DNA of 64,000 bases from Carallia brachiata (Eukaryota; Streptophyta; Magnoliopsida; Malpighiales; Rhizophoraceae), in assembly GCA_021464245.1 (NCBI GenBank), contig JADCRB010000016.1, positions 14,974,526 through 15,038,525 on the forward strand, read 5' to 3'. Numbering within the stretch: the stretch's first letter is position 1; each line of letters begins with the position of its first letter. Below are positions 1-15,094 of the stretch, piece by piece. The notes below the pieces were generated by a model that made no database searches, had not been told where the DNA came from, and saw nothing but the letters and a program-made list of their open reading frames with translations. The position numbers and the translations under genes were made by a program.

Positions 1-2
1 CA

Positions 3-2132
3 TCAATGGAAGTTCACATTTGATACATAAGTTAACCCTACATTCCAGTTTGAAGGGGCAACATTCCATGAATAGATGGTCTCTTTGGTAGTATATGAAG
101 TGAGCTTGAAAGACAGAGCTTGGCCACTGAGTGAAGCAAATGCCTGGTATGAAGCTCCCCAGTTATGGCTCATGCTGATCCATCCAGTCATGCTGCCCTT
201 CACCCACATGTTGCCAATGTCACCCCCTCCCCCAACATTCATCACATACACCAATAACCAGTAATCATTTCCCTGGAATGAGAACCGAAGCCCCCCCGAT
301 CTAATGCATGGTACTCTGCAAGAATCATCAAGCAATTGGAATTAGCAGTTCATTTTGGTGCCAGTTTTACATTTAATTTTAGCAAGCTACTTGAACTAAA
401 CTAATTTTTGGGTTTTTCTTTGCTGAAATTGACATATAGCTAGAATGGCAGAAAATTATTCTGTTGTTCAAGTCAATGTTCTATAAAATTTATCCGTTTT
501 TTGCTTTGCACGGCGTTCATTCTATTGTCCTCGATCTCGAGAAACCTTTTGGTATGTACCAAAAAGATTTGATTTAAATGTCTGTTCTTTAAATTTGTTC
601 AATTGGGTTCTTTTGAAGAATAATTGTGGTGTGGTAATATATTCTCGTAGAGACAAAAAACTGATTAGTCTTTATTGCTATGATACTGACATACTGTGAT
701 AATAAGATAGTGTTATGCTATTGATACAAGTAAATTTGTTACTTATCATCGTGTAATTAGCTCGTCATACAAATTACAAGACATATTACATTATGACAAT
801 TACAAGCACCTGGATTCAATTGGATAACTAGAAATAAGGATATGTTACATGAACTTAATTGAATTGACATATTTCAAATGTAAATCTATACATTATATTA
901 TTATGATTGTTAATTACATATTTTTAATTTTTTTGATAATAAAATGTAAATCTACATCTAGAACGCGTTAAATTTAAGTGTTATGTGAAAAAATCTTCAG
1001 AAAAATAAGATCTAGAACAAAAGTTCTATTAGCTTCAAGGACTTAGATATGTACTTTTGACTTCCAACAAAAACAAAGCACCTTTGCCGAGTAAAAAAGA
1101 ATTGGTAAAATGGGGTTCTTCAATTTTGGACTCTTAAGTTTCATATTGATGGTGTTGATGGAAATAGGAAGAATAATGACCATACCTGCGGTACATGACT
1201 GGGACGATTCCAGCCTTCCAGTCGGCAATCTTCATGAAAGCAGGCTTGGACATATCAAAGTGAGATCGAGGAGGGTTGCACCAGCCACCATTGTTGGAGT
1301 CCTCAGCCCAATTTGGGGGGCAAAGATTTGTGGCAGTCACAGTTGTGAATGAGACCCCTCGGAAGCAGTGAGGGGATTTCACACACTTTATTTGGTAACA
1401 AGTACCACAAGCATAACCATTGTTGAACAACGTTGTGCTCAATGCAGCTGTGTCTGTCCCATAGCCGTTTTGGAACAAATTTCCATACCCACAAGCTCCT
1501 CCTACGATTTTTTTTTTTTTTTTTTTTAACATAAATAATTAGCCGTTAATTAATTAACTATTAGAGCAAACGGGAAAAGCGCATCAACCTACCAAAATAA
1601 AAAATCCTCCAATATTAGAGGGATTTGAGGGTGGTCGGACTTGTCCTTCGTGTAAAGTATCAGTGACCGACCATGTTAGACCTGGTTGGTTGCTCATGCT
1701 ATAAATCAACTCATAAAAAAAAAATGACACATTTAGTCTTGTGTGCATGTGTTGATTGATGCCAATCATGAAAATTCTCAAGAACATGGTTTCTTGTAGG
1801 TAAAATTGTATTTCAACTGTGAGGTATCTATTCTAATGTGATCAAAATTTCACAAAAGTCAAAATAGACTGTCCTGACCATATTGGTATTAATTTCACCC
1901 ATATTGGTCTTAATTTCACCTAAAATGGTGCACAAAAGCTACATAGTAATAACTTACCCAAGGTCTCAGAGGCGGTCTCATCGCCATAAAAGGTAGCGTG
2001 GGCAAGTGCCCATTGGCTCGGCCGGAAAACGGATACATGATGACCGCCGGCTTCCCCAGTCGTCCCGATGATTGCACATGTTAATGTCATTAAGAAAAAG
2101 CTAAGGCTCCATGAATTGGAAACGGAAACCAT
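3..2132 (-). CDS. Alpha-expansin (EXPA family), three exons
   Basis: Secreted cell-wall loosening protein that acts non-enzymatically on cellulose-xyloglucan contacts during growth. Coding exons read 2132-1958, 1501-1186 and 315-3, with GT-AG junctions in frame; the TGA is bases 5-3, so the 267-residue protein is complete. Residues 1-26 or so form a signal peptide. The GH45-like domain runs from about 45 to 160 and shows [15 protein letters not shown], the cysteine series, [10 protein letters not shown] and the HFD motif at 139-141. The junction YRRVPC at about 162-167 starts the C-terminal CBM63 domain, which keeps [15 protein letters not shown] and the tryptophans typical of the family. The C-terminus reads VNFH, where many members end in a QF-type tail, so it may belong to a less common subgroup. 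A TATA box lies about 95 bases upstream of the ATG. The member number cannot be assigned without a tree. Confidence 0.93.
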
Positions 2133-2226
2133 TGTTCTTTGTTTAGAGTATCACTAGACCAAAGGCTCCTATACGGCCTGTGTGACAAAGTGCAAATTGC
2201 CCAATTGACTTGGACTTGTCACCCTC

Positions 2227-2233
2227 TTATATA
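2227..2233 (-). promoter_or_regulatory. TATA box of the expansin gene
   Basis: Read on the minus strand this is TATATAA, about 95 bases upstream of the ATG at 2132, a normal plant spacing once a short 5' leader is allowed. Confidence 0.6.
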
Positions 2234-3634
2234 ATGTTCTAATTCATGGTTTTTGACTATGAAACAAGCCTATGCAATGCATTCGTGAGGGCACGAAGAT
2301 TGTCTCCCAAGTCTAAGTTCGTATTTTATTTTATTATATTATTTTTTTGGTGCAAGAAAATAGAAAAGCATCAATCTTATTCTTAGTTTAGTGTGTTAAA
2401 GCGAGAAAGAGTCAAAATGAAATCTCCCCTTATCCCAAGAGTTTAGCAGGAGCATAATCAATTTTGGATTTTTGGGTAATCGCACGTACCTGTCAGAGAG
2501 GATTAAATTGAATACACTGTAAAGTGAGTTAAGTCATTACACTGAACTCGTGGAAGAATATAATCCTTAATAATTAGCGAGAATCACTAATTACTTACAA
2601 AACTATGCATGGGTTAGAAATACATTTAAACTCATTGAACGTCTTAGTAGGAATTTGAACTTATGATACGAACAAATTTCTTAACTATTGGACTAAAATA
2701 ATCGGTGGCCAAGTTCGTATTTTAAAATGAGAATAGGTTGTTGACGTGCTGGCAGGTATCATCCTGCGTTGCTTTGGGTGCTTGTTATAATAATAACAAC
2801 AATAACTAACAGGGCAATGATTTTCGATGCTTCCGTCCTTTTAGTGGAATTTAATTAGTGTTGACATTTAATTAGATCTTGCAAATTTGCGTCCTTTTTC
2901 TTTTTTGGTCCTAATATTTATTTATATAGGGAACAAGAGCAGAAAAAACTTTGAGAAACCAATGTGGACGTGCATGACTGGAAAATTGCAGCTACCCCAT
3001 GTTTTAAGATCAAGAATTGTTTTCTTCCTCAATAGAGCAGGAAAATAACTTTACATGATTGTGCTATTTTCACAAGTTGTTGATCTTAATTGTCAACAAA
3101 TGTCCCCAAATTTATTTATTTATTTATTTTCTCTTTTTTTTTGGTTTACATTTATTTATTTTCTTAGCGCGAGGTATCTCCACTCTCAAGATGGCCCAAA
3201 TTTATTGATAAGTGTAACGTCAAAAGCCTGGAAACTTTGGCCAATTTTTTTTTTTCTTGAAAAAACAATGGGATTTTCCAAATGGAGGTCGCGTAAGGTA
3301 TCCTTTTTAAGCCGCTTTTAACATGAAAGTAGGGACTGCGAATTTTTCTTTTTTTGTTATTCTGAAAAATTGAAAAATAAAAAAATAAGAATGAAACCAC
3401 ACGAATGGTGGCTATTGGTCTTCATAATTGGCTGTTGTAGGATGTTAGGCCTGCCACATGTAATAGCCCACCAGAAAAGCTTCTTATATAGCACGAGGCC
3501 TTTTTCTAAGCCCAATTGCCCAATTATGTAGCCCCTATGTTCACCCAGTTTTCTTCCCCAACCCAATTCATGTTTTGACCGGTCCATTAGAATTGTAAGT
3601 GCTGGTGCAGATAATAAAAATCTGTAATCGCTTA
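2234..3634. other. Intergenic, upstream of expansin
   Basis: AT-rich DNA with homopolymer runs and no open frame with recognisable protein similarity. The short open frames around 3055-3587 have low-complexity translations and no family motif. The block is probably expansin promoter plus decayed repeats. Confidence 0.6.
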
Positions 3635-3640
3635 ATCAAA

Positions 3641-3783
3641 AGTCTCAAATTTGAGTTTCTGAGTATGTAATTGTGTTAAATATTTACTGAGAGACCTTTA
3701 CTACCCTTTAAAATCCTGTCTGGATTAGTTCAGATTAATTAGCCAATTAGCCTAAACATTAAACAGTCTCAGACTAAAAAAAA
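3641..3783 (+). mobile_element. SINE-like retroposon, copy 1
   Basis: About 143 bp ending in an A run. It starts with AGTCTCAAATTTGAGTTTC, which resembles the B box of tRNA-derived SINEs, then carries GAGAGACCTTTACTACCCT and ends after a CAGTCTCAGAC-like stretch. Copies occur at 4664-4806 (by segmental duplication) and at 42674-42794 (independent). The family name is unknown. Confidence 0.5.
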
Positions 3784-4663
3784 GAATTGCAAAGCCCCAA
3801 GGTTTCCGGTCTTGCAAGTAATATAACTGGCTATGTGATATATATATCCTTTACTTGGTCGTACTGCCCTCCTTGGAGAAGTTTGCAAAAAGGAAAAATC
3901 GAAGAGAGTTGTAAGTTACGCATTTAATGCATTTTAATGCAGGTCACTACTACAGTCTACAGTTGTTTTCATATTTGGTTTTTCTTGATGGTAATTACAA
4001 TTTACATACACACATCTAATACTCTGCTCTACAACGAATCAAATTGATTGGATCCGTGCTATATTTTTTGAAAACAAAAAAAAAATCATCAAATAGTTGT
4101 TTCTCTCCAAAAGCATTGCACAATTGAGCAATGCCGGTTAAAAAAAAAAGATTATAATCAGAAGATTTAATTAAAATCTATTTAAAATGACATAAATATG
4201 ATATTATTTTAAATCTTCAATACAAACTAACTAAACATTATTATTATTTGCCCATTAGATCCAAACTATCAGGTAAACAGCCATTACTTTTATAAAATAT
4301 ACACCTGTTAGTGGATCGTGTACAATACAAGAGCCAAACATGATTATTATCATCTTATTTTCATATGACAATTTGACAATTGGTACAACTTGAATGCCCA
4401 TAATACAGATTTTGAAATAAGTTTTGAATAGTTTGTTGCTTAATTATTATTTAATGCAAATTACAATAATTAATTGACATTGTTTATGCCATTTTGTTGA
4501 CTTCAAATCATTTATATTTATTTTTTGATTAATTAGATAGATGATTATTTATCAACATAAAGAACATATCTGAACAAGTTCAAGCATTGCAAAATATAAC
4601 CACGACAAATCTCCCTTTTTTTTTTTTTTGTGAGACATGAAAAATCTATTTTGAGTTATCAGA

Positions 4664-4806
4664 AGTCTCAAATTTGAGTTTCTAAACATACAATCGCGTT
4701 AAATACTTATTGGGAGACCTTTACTACCCTTTGAAATCCTATCCGGGTCGATTCAGATTAGTCAACCAATTAGTCTGAACATTAAACGGTCTCAGAGTAA
4801 AAAAAA
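4664..4806 (+). mobile_element. SINE-like retroposon, copy 2
   Basis: Copy of the element at 3641-3783, carried by the tandem duplication. It has diverged at scattered sites, so the duplication is not very recent. Confidence 0.5.
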
Positions 4807-5961
4807 GAATTGCAAAGCCCCAAGGTTTCCGGTCTTGCAAGTGGCTATGTGATATATGTATCCTTTACTTGGTCGTACTGCCCTCCTTGGAGAAGTTTGG
4901 AAAAAGGAAAAATCGAAGAGAGTTGTAAGTTACGCATTTAATGCATTTCAATGCAGGTCACTACTAGAGTCTACAGTTGTTTTCATATTTGGTTTTTCTT
5001 GATGGTAATTACAATTTACATACACACATCTAATACTCTGCTCTACAACAAATCAAATTGATTGGATCCGTGCTATATTTTTTGAAAACAAAAAAAAAAT
5101 CATCAAATAGTTGTTTCTCTCCAAAAGCATTGCACAATTGAGCAATGCCGGTTAAAAAAAAAAAGATTATAATATGAAGATTTAGTTAAAATTTATTTAA
5201 AATGATATAAAAATGATATTATTTTAAATCTTCGATACAAACTAATCAAACATTATTATTATTTGCCCATTAGACCCAAACTATCCGGTAAACAGCCACT
5301 GCTTTTATAAAATATACGCCTCTTAGTGGATCGTGTACAATACAAATAGCCAAACATTATTATTATTTGCCCATTAGATCCAAACTATCCGGTAAACAGC
5401 CATTGCTTTTATAAAATATACGCCTGTTGGTGGATCGTGTACAATACAAATAGCCAAACATGATTATTATCATCTTATTTTCATATGACAATTTGACAAT
5501 TGGTACAACTTGAATGCCCATAATACAGATTTTAAAATAAGTTTTGAATAGTTTGTTGCTTAATTATTATTTAATGCAAATTACAATAATTAATTGACAT
5601 TGTTTATGCCATTTTGTTTAAAAAACCTCTTGCATATGAGGTTACCGTAGCCAGTATCTGACTTCAAATCATTTATATTTATTTTTTGATTAATTAGATA
5701 GATGATTATTTATCAACATAAAGAACATATCTGAACAAGTTCAAGCATTGCAAAATATAACCATGACAAATCTCTCTCTGTTTTTTTTTTTTTGAGACAT
5801 GACAAATCTATTTTGAGTTCTAAGAAATTGTTTTTTTTTTTTTTTTTTTTAAGTTTTGGTTGACGATAATGGAAGGCACATGACCCGAAAAAGGAAAGGA
5901 ACTCTGATAAGAAGGTAGAGACTGAGGCCATGCTTGTGGGGCGTATAAGAAAAATTAATAA

Positions 5962-5964
<3 letters not shown>

Positions 5965-5999
<35 letters not shown>
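5965..5999. repeat. (AT)n microsatellite
   Basis: Uninterrupted AT/TA dinucleotides for about 34 bases, between the tandem duplication and the downstream gene-poor stretch. Confidence 0.9.
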
Positions 6000-6003
<4 letters not shown>

Positions 6004-7484
6004 ACGTATTTAGTATTATTTTAAATTTTATTATAAAAAAATTAAAATAATTCTTTTAAAAAAGTCACGTGGGCCCCACAGCTCTTGCGTCTCGGTCCCT
6101 CCGTCTTTATTCCAAAGAAACAGCTTCAATACTAATTCCTTCCTAGCCATGCGGCGCCAAGCTGTCCCATCTAGATCTTGCTGTAGCAGAATGTTGAGAG
6201 CACTAGGAGGATCATGAAGTAAAATGCACTCCTCTATCCAAGCTAAAAGCGAATTTCGCCAACCAACAAATTGAACATCTCGTAACAATATCAGCATGGG
6301 GATGGCACAGGGACATCCCCCTACTTCGAAAACTGCACAGCTTGCTTTGAGTCTAATCCCAACAAATTTTATAGTAGATGTCGTATAATTTTATCGTGTG
6401 GACCATAAAGAGTATAATTTCATTTGTAAGAACAGTGATAGGGGTAACCAGCGCTTCAGATGTCAGACCGAGTGTCAGGCAATTCATATCGACTATTCAA
6501 TCGATGGTTTGGAGCTGACAATTTTTTTTTTTTTAAATACAAACCATTAAGACTCAAATAAAAAGTTTTTCCGATTAGCTAAATCTGTCATCAATAATCA
6601 AACAAAAAACAATAAATACTAGCGAAGACGAGACTTATTGTATTTATTAGCTAAATAAAACAATAACCAAATAAAAAACAATAAATAGTGTAGCGAAGAT
6701 TGAAAAAAAAAACAGTTTAGCCAATTAGCTAAATTTGTTGATGGTCCTAGTTTTGAGAGTATTCTACTGATTTGAGTAGTAGATTTTTTAATCTGTGCCA
6801 ATTTTTCAATGTTGTATCAGCTATGTTTTTGTGTTTTGGGTGCTCTTGTTATAAGGGTGCCATGAATAAGAAACTTGTTGTAAAAAAAAAAAAAAAAAGA
6901 GATGAGACTTGCTAATTCCTGACGAGCATCCACTATTCATATTTATTTTCATTGATAAAAATAGACAAAGTACACCGAAGTTTTAATTTGTCTAACTAAA
7001 TTGAAACTTTCATAAAGGGACCTTAATTAAGTACTTGTTAGTTGTTAGCCGCATTGATGAAAATTGTCTTCATTTCTTTAAATTTTATAATGCTAATCAT
7101 TTTCCAACTTTACTTGATTTAATTGGATGATAATTTTGCACAGACTCGTGTTCACCAAATCATGGCTCCCTTCGTCGAAATTTGGGTTCCGCCGTTGATT
7201 GATACTATAGATTCTCTCAAATAGTTTTAAATGACTCAATAACTGAAACAACCCTTATTTCTCACTTTTCTTGCATTATACAACGTTGAGTTGTCAAAAG
7301 AAAAAAATGCATCACTCTTTGTCTTTGTCTTTGCCAAATAAGGAATTCCGTGTTAATCTAAACTAGCTATTTGGCTTTGGAATTAATATTATGTTCCTCA
7401 AGATGTCTTGATTTGGTGAGTAGTGCGTGTGTTTCCTTTTACCTTCCACAAAAAAAAAAAAAAAAAAACAAGAAGAAGAAGAAA

Positions 7485-7740
7485 TGTTGAAAAATATAAA
7501 GTTTTATATTGATAAAATATAAAAATTTAACATAACTTATATTATTATTTTTGGGATTTCTTCTTACTGGCTTAAACTTTAAGATACATTTGAAGTTCTA
7601 AAGATCTCATTTGACATGGTATTAGAGTTAGTTTACTTTCTTATCTGTAGTGTCATGTACTAATCAGACTTAATAATGTCAAAAGAACATTTCAAAGAAT
7701 ATAAAATTTCTTATTAATAAAATATAAAGATTTGTCTTAA
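7485..7740 (+). mobile_element. TRIM-like LTR retroelement remnant
   Basis: A TG-started repeat (AAAATATAAAGTTTTATATT, then a segment ending near GATCTCATTTGACA) is followed at 7617-7628 by TGGTATTAGAGT. That is close to the TGGTATCAGAGC primer-binding site complementary to initiator tRNA-Met. From about 7690 a partial second copy of the repeat starts (AGAATATAAAATTTCTTATT). Small size and no coding capacity fit a terminal-repeat retrotransposon in miniature. Relatives are at about 49265, 51113 and 60738. Confidence 0.5.
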
Positions 7741-9114
7741 GCAGTGAATTTGATCAGGTTCCAACGGGCTTATTTGACAAAATTTAAGAGCTATATATTT
7801 AATATAATTCAATCTAAAATCTATATATAATTTAAAGTGGTAAGTAATCTTTTACTTGTTTCCAAAACAACATAAGGCAGCCACTAGTTTCAGAATGAAA
7901 TCCTGTGGGCAATGCCGCATTGCAGAAATAAGAAGATGGGTTAGCTAAAACGTGCGCACCATATTGGCAGGTGGTGATTCTTCTTTTCTACCTCAGGCTT
8001 TTTGGCTTCTCTTTTTTCGCCCTTAATTCGTCTTATGTTGTCAGAATTAACGTCAATATATTTTGATGTTTTGATTCAAACAAGTGTTAATCACTATTAT
8101 TACAAGTGTTTCATCAATTTCAAACGGTGTTTGAACTGAGGTTATGCACCTGGAAAACGAGTGGATGCTTTATTGACTCCAAGTTTAAAGGTTTAAGGCT
8201 CATAAAAGATTCTAGAAAAGGTCACTCTCACTTGAAAAGGTGTACATTACATGGTTGCATGGCATAGAGGGAACTTTAACAAACTAATTTTGAGGCCGAG
8301 AGTTTTGGGATTGAAAAAGTTCAGAAATTTCATTAATTTGGTACATTTTCATAAATTTTAGTGAAATTACATTATATTATACCGAATTAAGCGCAGTGCA
8401 ATTACTGCAGTGGTGGCATCGATCATGATCAGTTGTATATATTTTTAATCTGAGAGTCCTCTCAAATTACGCAAACATGAAACTTATTACCTTGATCATT
8501 AATTAAATTGATCTCATTTAACACGATTAAATGATCAATTATAGGCAGATAATTGATGAATTAGTGTAGGCCTAAATAGTTTTAACATCAAGCTTTTTTA
8601 GTCGAACCGCATCAACCTTTTTTTGGCTTCTCCGTTTCACTTGTATCTACGATTAATTGAAAGCCAAATAAGGATATGGCGTTTTAAAATTGAGTAAAAT
8701 AATTGCTTGGCAAATCCAGACAATAAATTATAAATTATTTTCTTTTACACATATAAAATTAAAGAGTAAAATAATTTTTGTCATGATGATCACATGTATA
8801 CTTGAGGCTTACAATTTTTGTGTGGGAGAACTCTTTTCTTCTCTTTGATCTTGGATTGGTGCGGATTTGCCTTTGGAACTTTAGGATTGTTTATAGTTTA
8901 CAATCTTATGATGCAGCTTTTGGAGTTTTCTTTCTTTCTTTTTTTTTTTTAACCATTGTTCGTAGTTAGGGAGATGTTAGAGAAGTGGTTCAGGGGCTCC
9001 GGAGCTTTTACACAGCTTATGTCTTAGATTGTCCCTTGTCAGCATGAATCTTTGTGCTGTAATTAAAGGATTGAGGCTTATTTTGTCCGTATTAAGAGTT
9101 AAATGTCCCATATT

Positions 9115-9157
9115 AATAATAAATAAATTTTTTATCAAAAAAATAATAAATAAATTT
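9115..9157 (+). repeat. Tail-only insertion flanked by a 16-bp direct repeat
   Basis: AATAATAAATAAATTT occurs at 9115-9130 and 9142-9157. The 11 bases between are TTTATC plus an A run, which looks like the last bases of a poly-A-tailed retroelement. Confidence 0.5.
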
Positions 9158-10115
9158 ATAACACGATTAATAATAATTTCGAGATTCTTATATTTTTAAC
9201 TTGATATTTTTATAGGACTTGAGGACCATTGTCATCATTTGGCAGTGCGGTATGCACTCTTTTTGTGGAATGCTATCAATAACACTATATTGCTGCTTGA
9301 AAAAAAAAAAAAAAACAAAAGATGATCATATGTAAACAATCATACAAACATTTTAGCAGATTGTAATTGTTTACCTACTGGATTTGGTTCAGCTAGGAAT
9401 TCATCCAAAAGGAGAAGCCGTACGAGAATATATACGCACTCCTAATTTGACAAAAAGCATTTCCTGATGTATTACACAACAAAATGAAAAATCCCAAGTC
9501 CTACGTTCTGTAGCTATAAAGCTTTTGGTTTAGTGATCAAAGTTCAAAATTCTTCTTCTTCCTTCTTTTTGTGTGTGTGTGTGTGTTCACGTTCAAAGTT
9601 CAAATTCTGAAACCACAAATCAATAAAAAAAAAAAAGGTTCATGTTTATATGACTGCATGTATTCATGCACCATTATTCTCATAAATAGTGACACATATA
9701 TATACAAATGAAAAACAGTGTGCCAACATTCATGCCCCAACCAATCAACCATGGTTTTCTTGAAATACAAGACAAATAGAAACTAGGGGCGACAAATATT
9801 GTCAACTTACAACCCAATGCGCCTGTAGTTTAACATAGAACAATTAGAGTTAATTAATTAATTAACATAATTAAAATAACAATTTGACTACATAGACATG
9901 TAAAAAGATATGTAAAAAAATATATATATTTAATGATATTTAATAATTTATTTATTTATTTATTTATTTTAAATTTAATACTTCTTTTACGAATTACTAC
10001 AGCTCCATAGCATTGCCATCAAGTTTTTCCTTTTTTTTTAAAAAAAATAATAATAATTGAAGAATGAAGACAATTGTGATTAAACGTATAGGATTTTTTG
10101 GTGGCAGTTAGCTAG

Positions 10116-12094
<1,979 letters not shown>

Positions 12095-12194
12095 GCCTGG
12101 CTCATTAACATTTGGACATCTAGTTATTTTTATGCTTTTCCTGTCGTTGCAAATTTAATAAATAACAGCCATCGTTTAACAAAAAAAAAAAAAA

Positions 12195-12299
12195 GACGGA
12201 CTTGGCTCCAATAGTTGGACAATGGTGCTGCCGACCTTAAGGTCGGAGGTTTACCACAACTCTGCAGCTCCAATGAATTAAAAAAAAAAAAAAAAAAAA
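12195..12299 (+). mobile_element. SINE-like element with A-tail, 3' of ANS
   Basis: A short unit starting GACGGACTTGGCTCCAATAG, with CGACCTTAAGGTCGGAGG (a perfect CCGACCTTAAGGTCGG palindrome) and a B-box-like GGAGGTTTACCAC, ends in about 19 A. It is preceded by another A run at 12181-12194 directly behind the likely ANS 3' UTR. No clean target-site duplication was seen. Confidence 0.4.
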
Positions 12300-13481
12300 C
12301 TGTTCAGTTTTAACTTGTATTTGTTTGTGGTTATGAAAATTCTGGGGTTGTGTCTGGATGCTCAATATCGCCATAGTTATGTGCTTGTCTTTGTCAATTA
12401 CCTTTTGGATTTTGTAACATCTGCTGCTCGTGCATTAAATAAAAGAACAATCATTGTCTTTCTCCTTCAATACAGTTTTATTACTGGAAATTAATTCATG
12501 TAAGACACTTCCAATTGTCTCATACTTGAATTGATTTTTTAATGCTGTCCTTCTTCTTCGTCTTTTGCTTTTGCTTTTTTTCTTTTTTAAAGTTTTAGTT
12601 TTGGTTTACGACCGCGGACTTCTTTGGGAAAACATTTTGAAGGTTAAAAAGTGTACCGTGCGTGCTAGAAAATTGGCCAAAAAATAATCATGACAAAACA
12701 AGAGAAAATATTTACGTATTTTTTTTTTGTGCTTTTTAGTATGCCAAATATAATAAAATTGATAATTTTTATAATAAAAAAAAATAATTTTTAATTTTTA
12801 TTATAAAACTATCGATATTATTATATTCCGCATAATAATTGACGCACAAAAAAAACAAACATATGTTTCACCAATTGTTTTGACCATACAAGTTCGGGCT
12901 AGAAAGATTCCAGTTAACTGGACTGATCTGTTGGTGTGTCCTCTATGTTACCGTACCTAAAACCAATAAATATTTATTTAATTAGTTAAAAAAAATGTTC
13001 GTCAACTAATAAATAAACATTTAAATTTCACTTAACTTCACTTTTTTTTTTAAATACTCAATAAAATTTTTTATAGACTACAAAAAAAAAAAAAGTATCA
13101 TGAATACATTGCCGTCAAGGCAATAAGAGCATCGTAATCTGTTGGCATGTCCATTGAAAGTTGCAATTGGTATTTGCATTTCAAAATTTATTTATTTATG
13201 TTTTTTGCACATTCACCTTTACTATGTAGTATGTACACATAATATTTATCTTTTTAAAAAAAAAAACCAAAAGGTAGGCGGGACCCTAGGTGGGACCCAC
13301 CACCTTCTCCTCTCTCCCCCGCACCCCGTTGAACACCGACCATCAGATCCAGACGACATTTTCCCGGCGAAAAACCCAATAAATTGTTATGGGTCAGGCT
13401 GGCTGGGTCCATTCTGGGCCGAAATCTTGATGGTTGTACCGTGCTAAACACATGAAAAAAAGTTACATTTCTAGAAGAAGA

Positions 13482-13652
13482 AGTGTCCAAAATACTGTTT
13501 GAATGTAACTGATTAGATTTAATATACATAACTGACTAGATTATAAGTATAACTAACTATAAGAAATTTTTTTTTATACTTATTTGCACTTGTAATCTAA
13601 TTGATTGCATATTAAATTCGACTAATTACATTTGAATACTTTTTTAGACGTA
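13482..13652. mobile_element. Foldback MITE with long terminal inverted repeats
   Basis: The left arm (CCAAAATACTGTTTGAATG, then GATTAGATTTAATATACA and TGACTAGATTATAAGT) matches the reverse complement of the right arm (about 13580-13650) at most positions. There is no coding content. Target-site duplication not resolved. Confidence 0.6.
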
Positions 13653-14297
13653 TTTTTTTTTGAAAATATAACAGTACTCTAAAAAGTAAATAAATAAATA
13701 TCAGAGGAAAAATAAATAAATAAATAAAGAGGTTGAAAGTACGTAGTAACCTCCATTCCTAAAGTGACCTTAAAAATGAGTACTCAGAACTCCAAAAAAT
13801 TAAAAATGAGTGCTCAGAACTCCAAAAAATATTGATTTGTGCCCCTCCAAGGCTTCAAACGAGTTGTTGTCAGCTAAGAGAGTCAGTTATTTCAGGATCC
13901 ACCGCAGGCTAACAATGGCAAACCATTAATCTCGTCTCCAATGTCTAGATTGTAGCAGATAACTTCAAAAGTTGATTCAATTTTTTAATACAATGGTGAT
14001 TTGTTTGATTGCATTAGGATCTCTTCATAGCTAGTTTCATCCGCTACATATGATCTTCAACTCCAACCTCCTATTTTCATTTCCCCCTTCTAATTTCCAT
14101 GTCGTTTGGGATACCTTATCACGCTTCTTTAGCAAAGTTTTCATTAATTTGGTTTGTCTTGAATGAACCAATCATAGAAAAAAAAAAAAAAAAAAACTCT
14201 GCTTTCAGGCAAACTGAGTTGCTAGCACAGTCTCACTGCTACAGCTTCCACTTTGCTTCATGGAATGCACTTCGAACCTCAGACTCTGCAATAAAGC

Positions 14298-14343
14298 GAG
14301 TTCATAAACTTTTTTTTTTTTGAACAGTGAGTTCATAAACTTT
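14298..14343 (-). repeat. Tail-only insertion flanked by a 15-bp direct repeat
   Basis: GAGTTCATAAACTTT at 14298-14312 and 14329-14343 flanks a T run plus TGAACAGT. On the minus strand the insert reads ACTGTTCA followed by As. Confidence 0.6.
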
Positions 14344-15016
14344 ATTGCTTAATAAAACAACAATGCACATTTGACACACAGATAAATAATCCCAGTGACG
14401 CTTACCAGCAGCATAGCTTAGGTGCTATGATTTTGACGAAGGAGAACCGGAAGCATACAACAGTAAACTACTCCCGCAATGTTCAATAGGCGCTACAGTT
14501 TATCAACAATGGTAGAAATTTATATTTCTTGTAATCAAGAATGCAGTAGACAACCTTAACAGGGCAAGTAGTAATTGCCGGTCCAAAGTTCCAACTGCTT
14601 TATTCTGATTTCAGAACCGATTACACTTTCAGGCAACAACAATGTGCTTCCTCTAAAAACCGAACCTTTTAAACTTAACCAATTTGCTTCCTCTTGCATT
14701 TGACATGAGATAAATGAACCATAATGAACTCAACATAAGCATAACTTATTTGCTGTGATTTTGACCAAGGAACAACAAAAAAAACATACAACGACAGTCA
14801 ATTACTCCTGCAATGTTCAATGGGGGCTACAGTTTTTCAACAATGGTACAAATTCATTCCCCCTAGAATCAAGACTGTAGAAGACAACTTTCGATTGTCA
14901 ATGCTTTCAAGTGAAGGACAAAACAGACTGCAACCTGAAGGAAGGTCGGAAAGCTTTCCGAATGACCTCCCTCGATCCAACCTTACCTGTGGTTTTGTGT
15001 TCGGATTCAACAATTC

Positions 15017-15056
15017 AAGGATATTCTTCTTTTTTTTTTTGGTTAAAAGGATATTC
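15017..15056 (-). repeat. Tail-only insertion flanked by a 10-bp direct repeat
   Basis: AAGGATATTC at 15017-15026 and 15047-15056 flanks 20 bases that read TTAACC plus an A run on the minus strand. It lies just 3' of the reductase stop codon. Confidence 0.6.
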
Positions 15057-15094
15057 ATTTTATTGCAGTTTCTTTGGAAGAATGCCTAGCCACT

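Larger units (their letters stand above)
3635..5821. repeat. Tandem duplication of a ~1-kb unit with a nested duplication
   Basis: Unit 1 is about 3635-4655 and unit 2 about 4656-5821. They match almost base for base over long runs (for example GGTTTCCGGTCTTGCAAGT at about 3803 and 4825, GAGCAATGCCGGTTAAAAA at about 4125 and 5140). Unit 2 is longer for two reasons: a segment of about 104 bp starting CATTATTATTATTTGCCC occurs twice in it (5251-5354 and 5355-5458) but once in unit 1, and a 40-bp block near 5620-5660 is absent from unit 1. Each unit begins with a SINE-like element. No gene is visible inside. Confidence 0.9.
12300..15094. other. Intergenic between ANS and HPR
   Basis: No gene recognised. 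It contains a small GC-rich patch at about 13270-13440 with an open frame on each strand but no family similarity, a foldback MITE at 13482-13652, a direct tandem repeat of about 33 bp at 13765-13830 (AATGAGTGCTCAGAACTCC), and two tail-only insertions at 14298-14343 and 15017-15056. The last part is probably the 3' flank of the reductase gene. Confidence 0.5.

Noticed and set aside
6031..6297. 88-codon minus-strand frame as a gene
   Set aside because: No recognised domain, no splice partners, next to simple repeats; kept only as an unassigned fragment in the intergenic entry.
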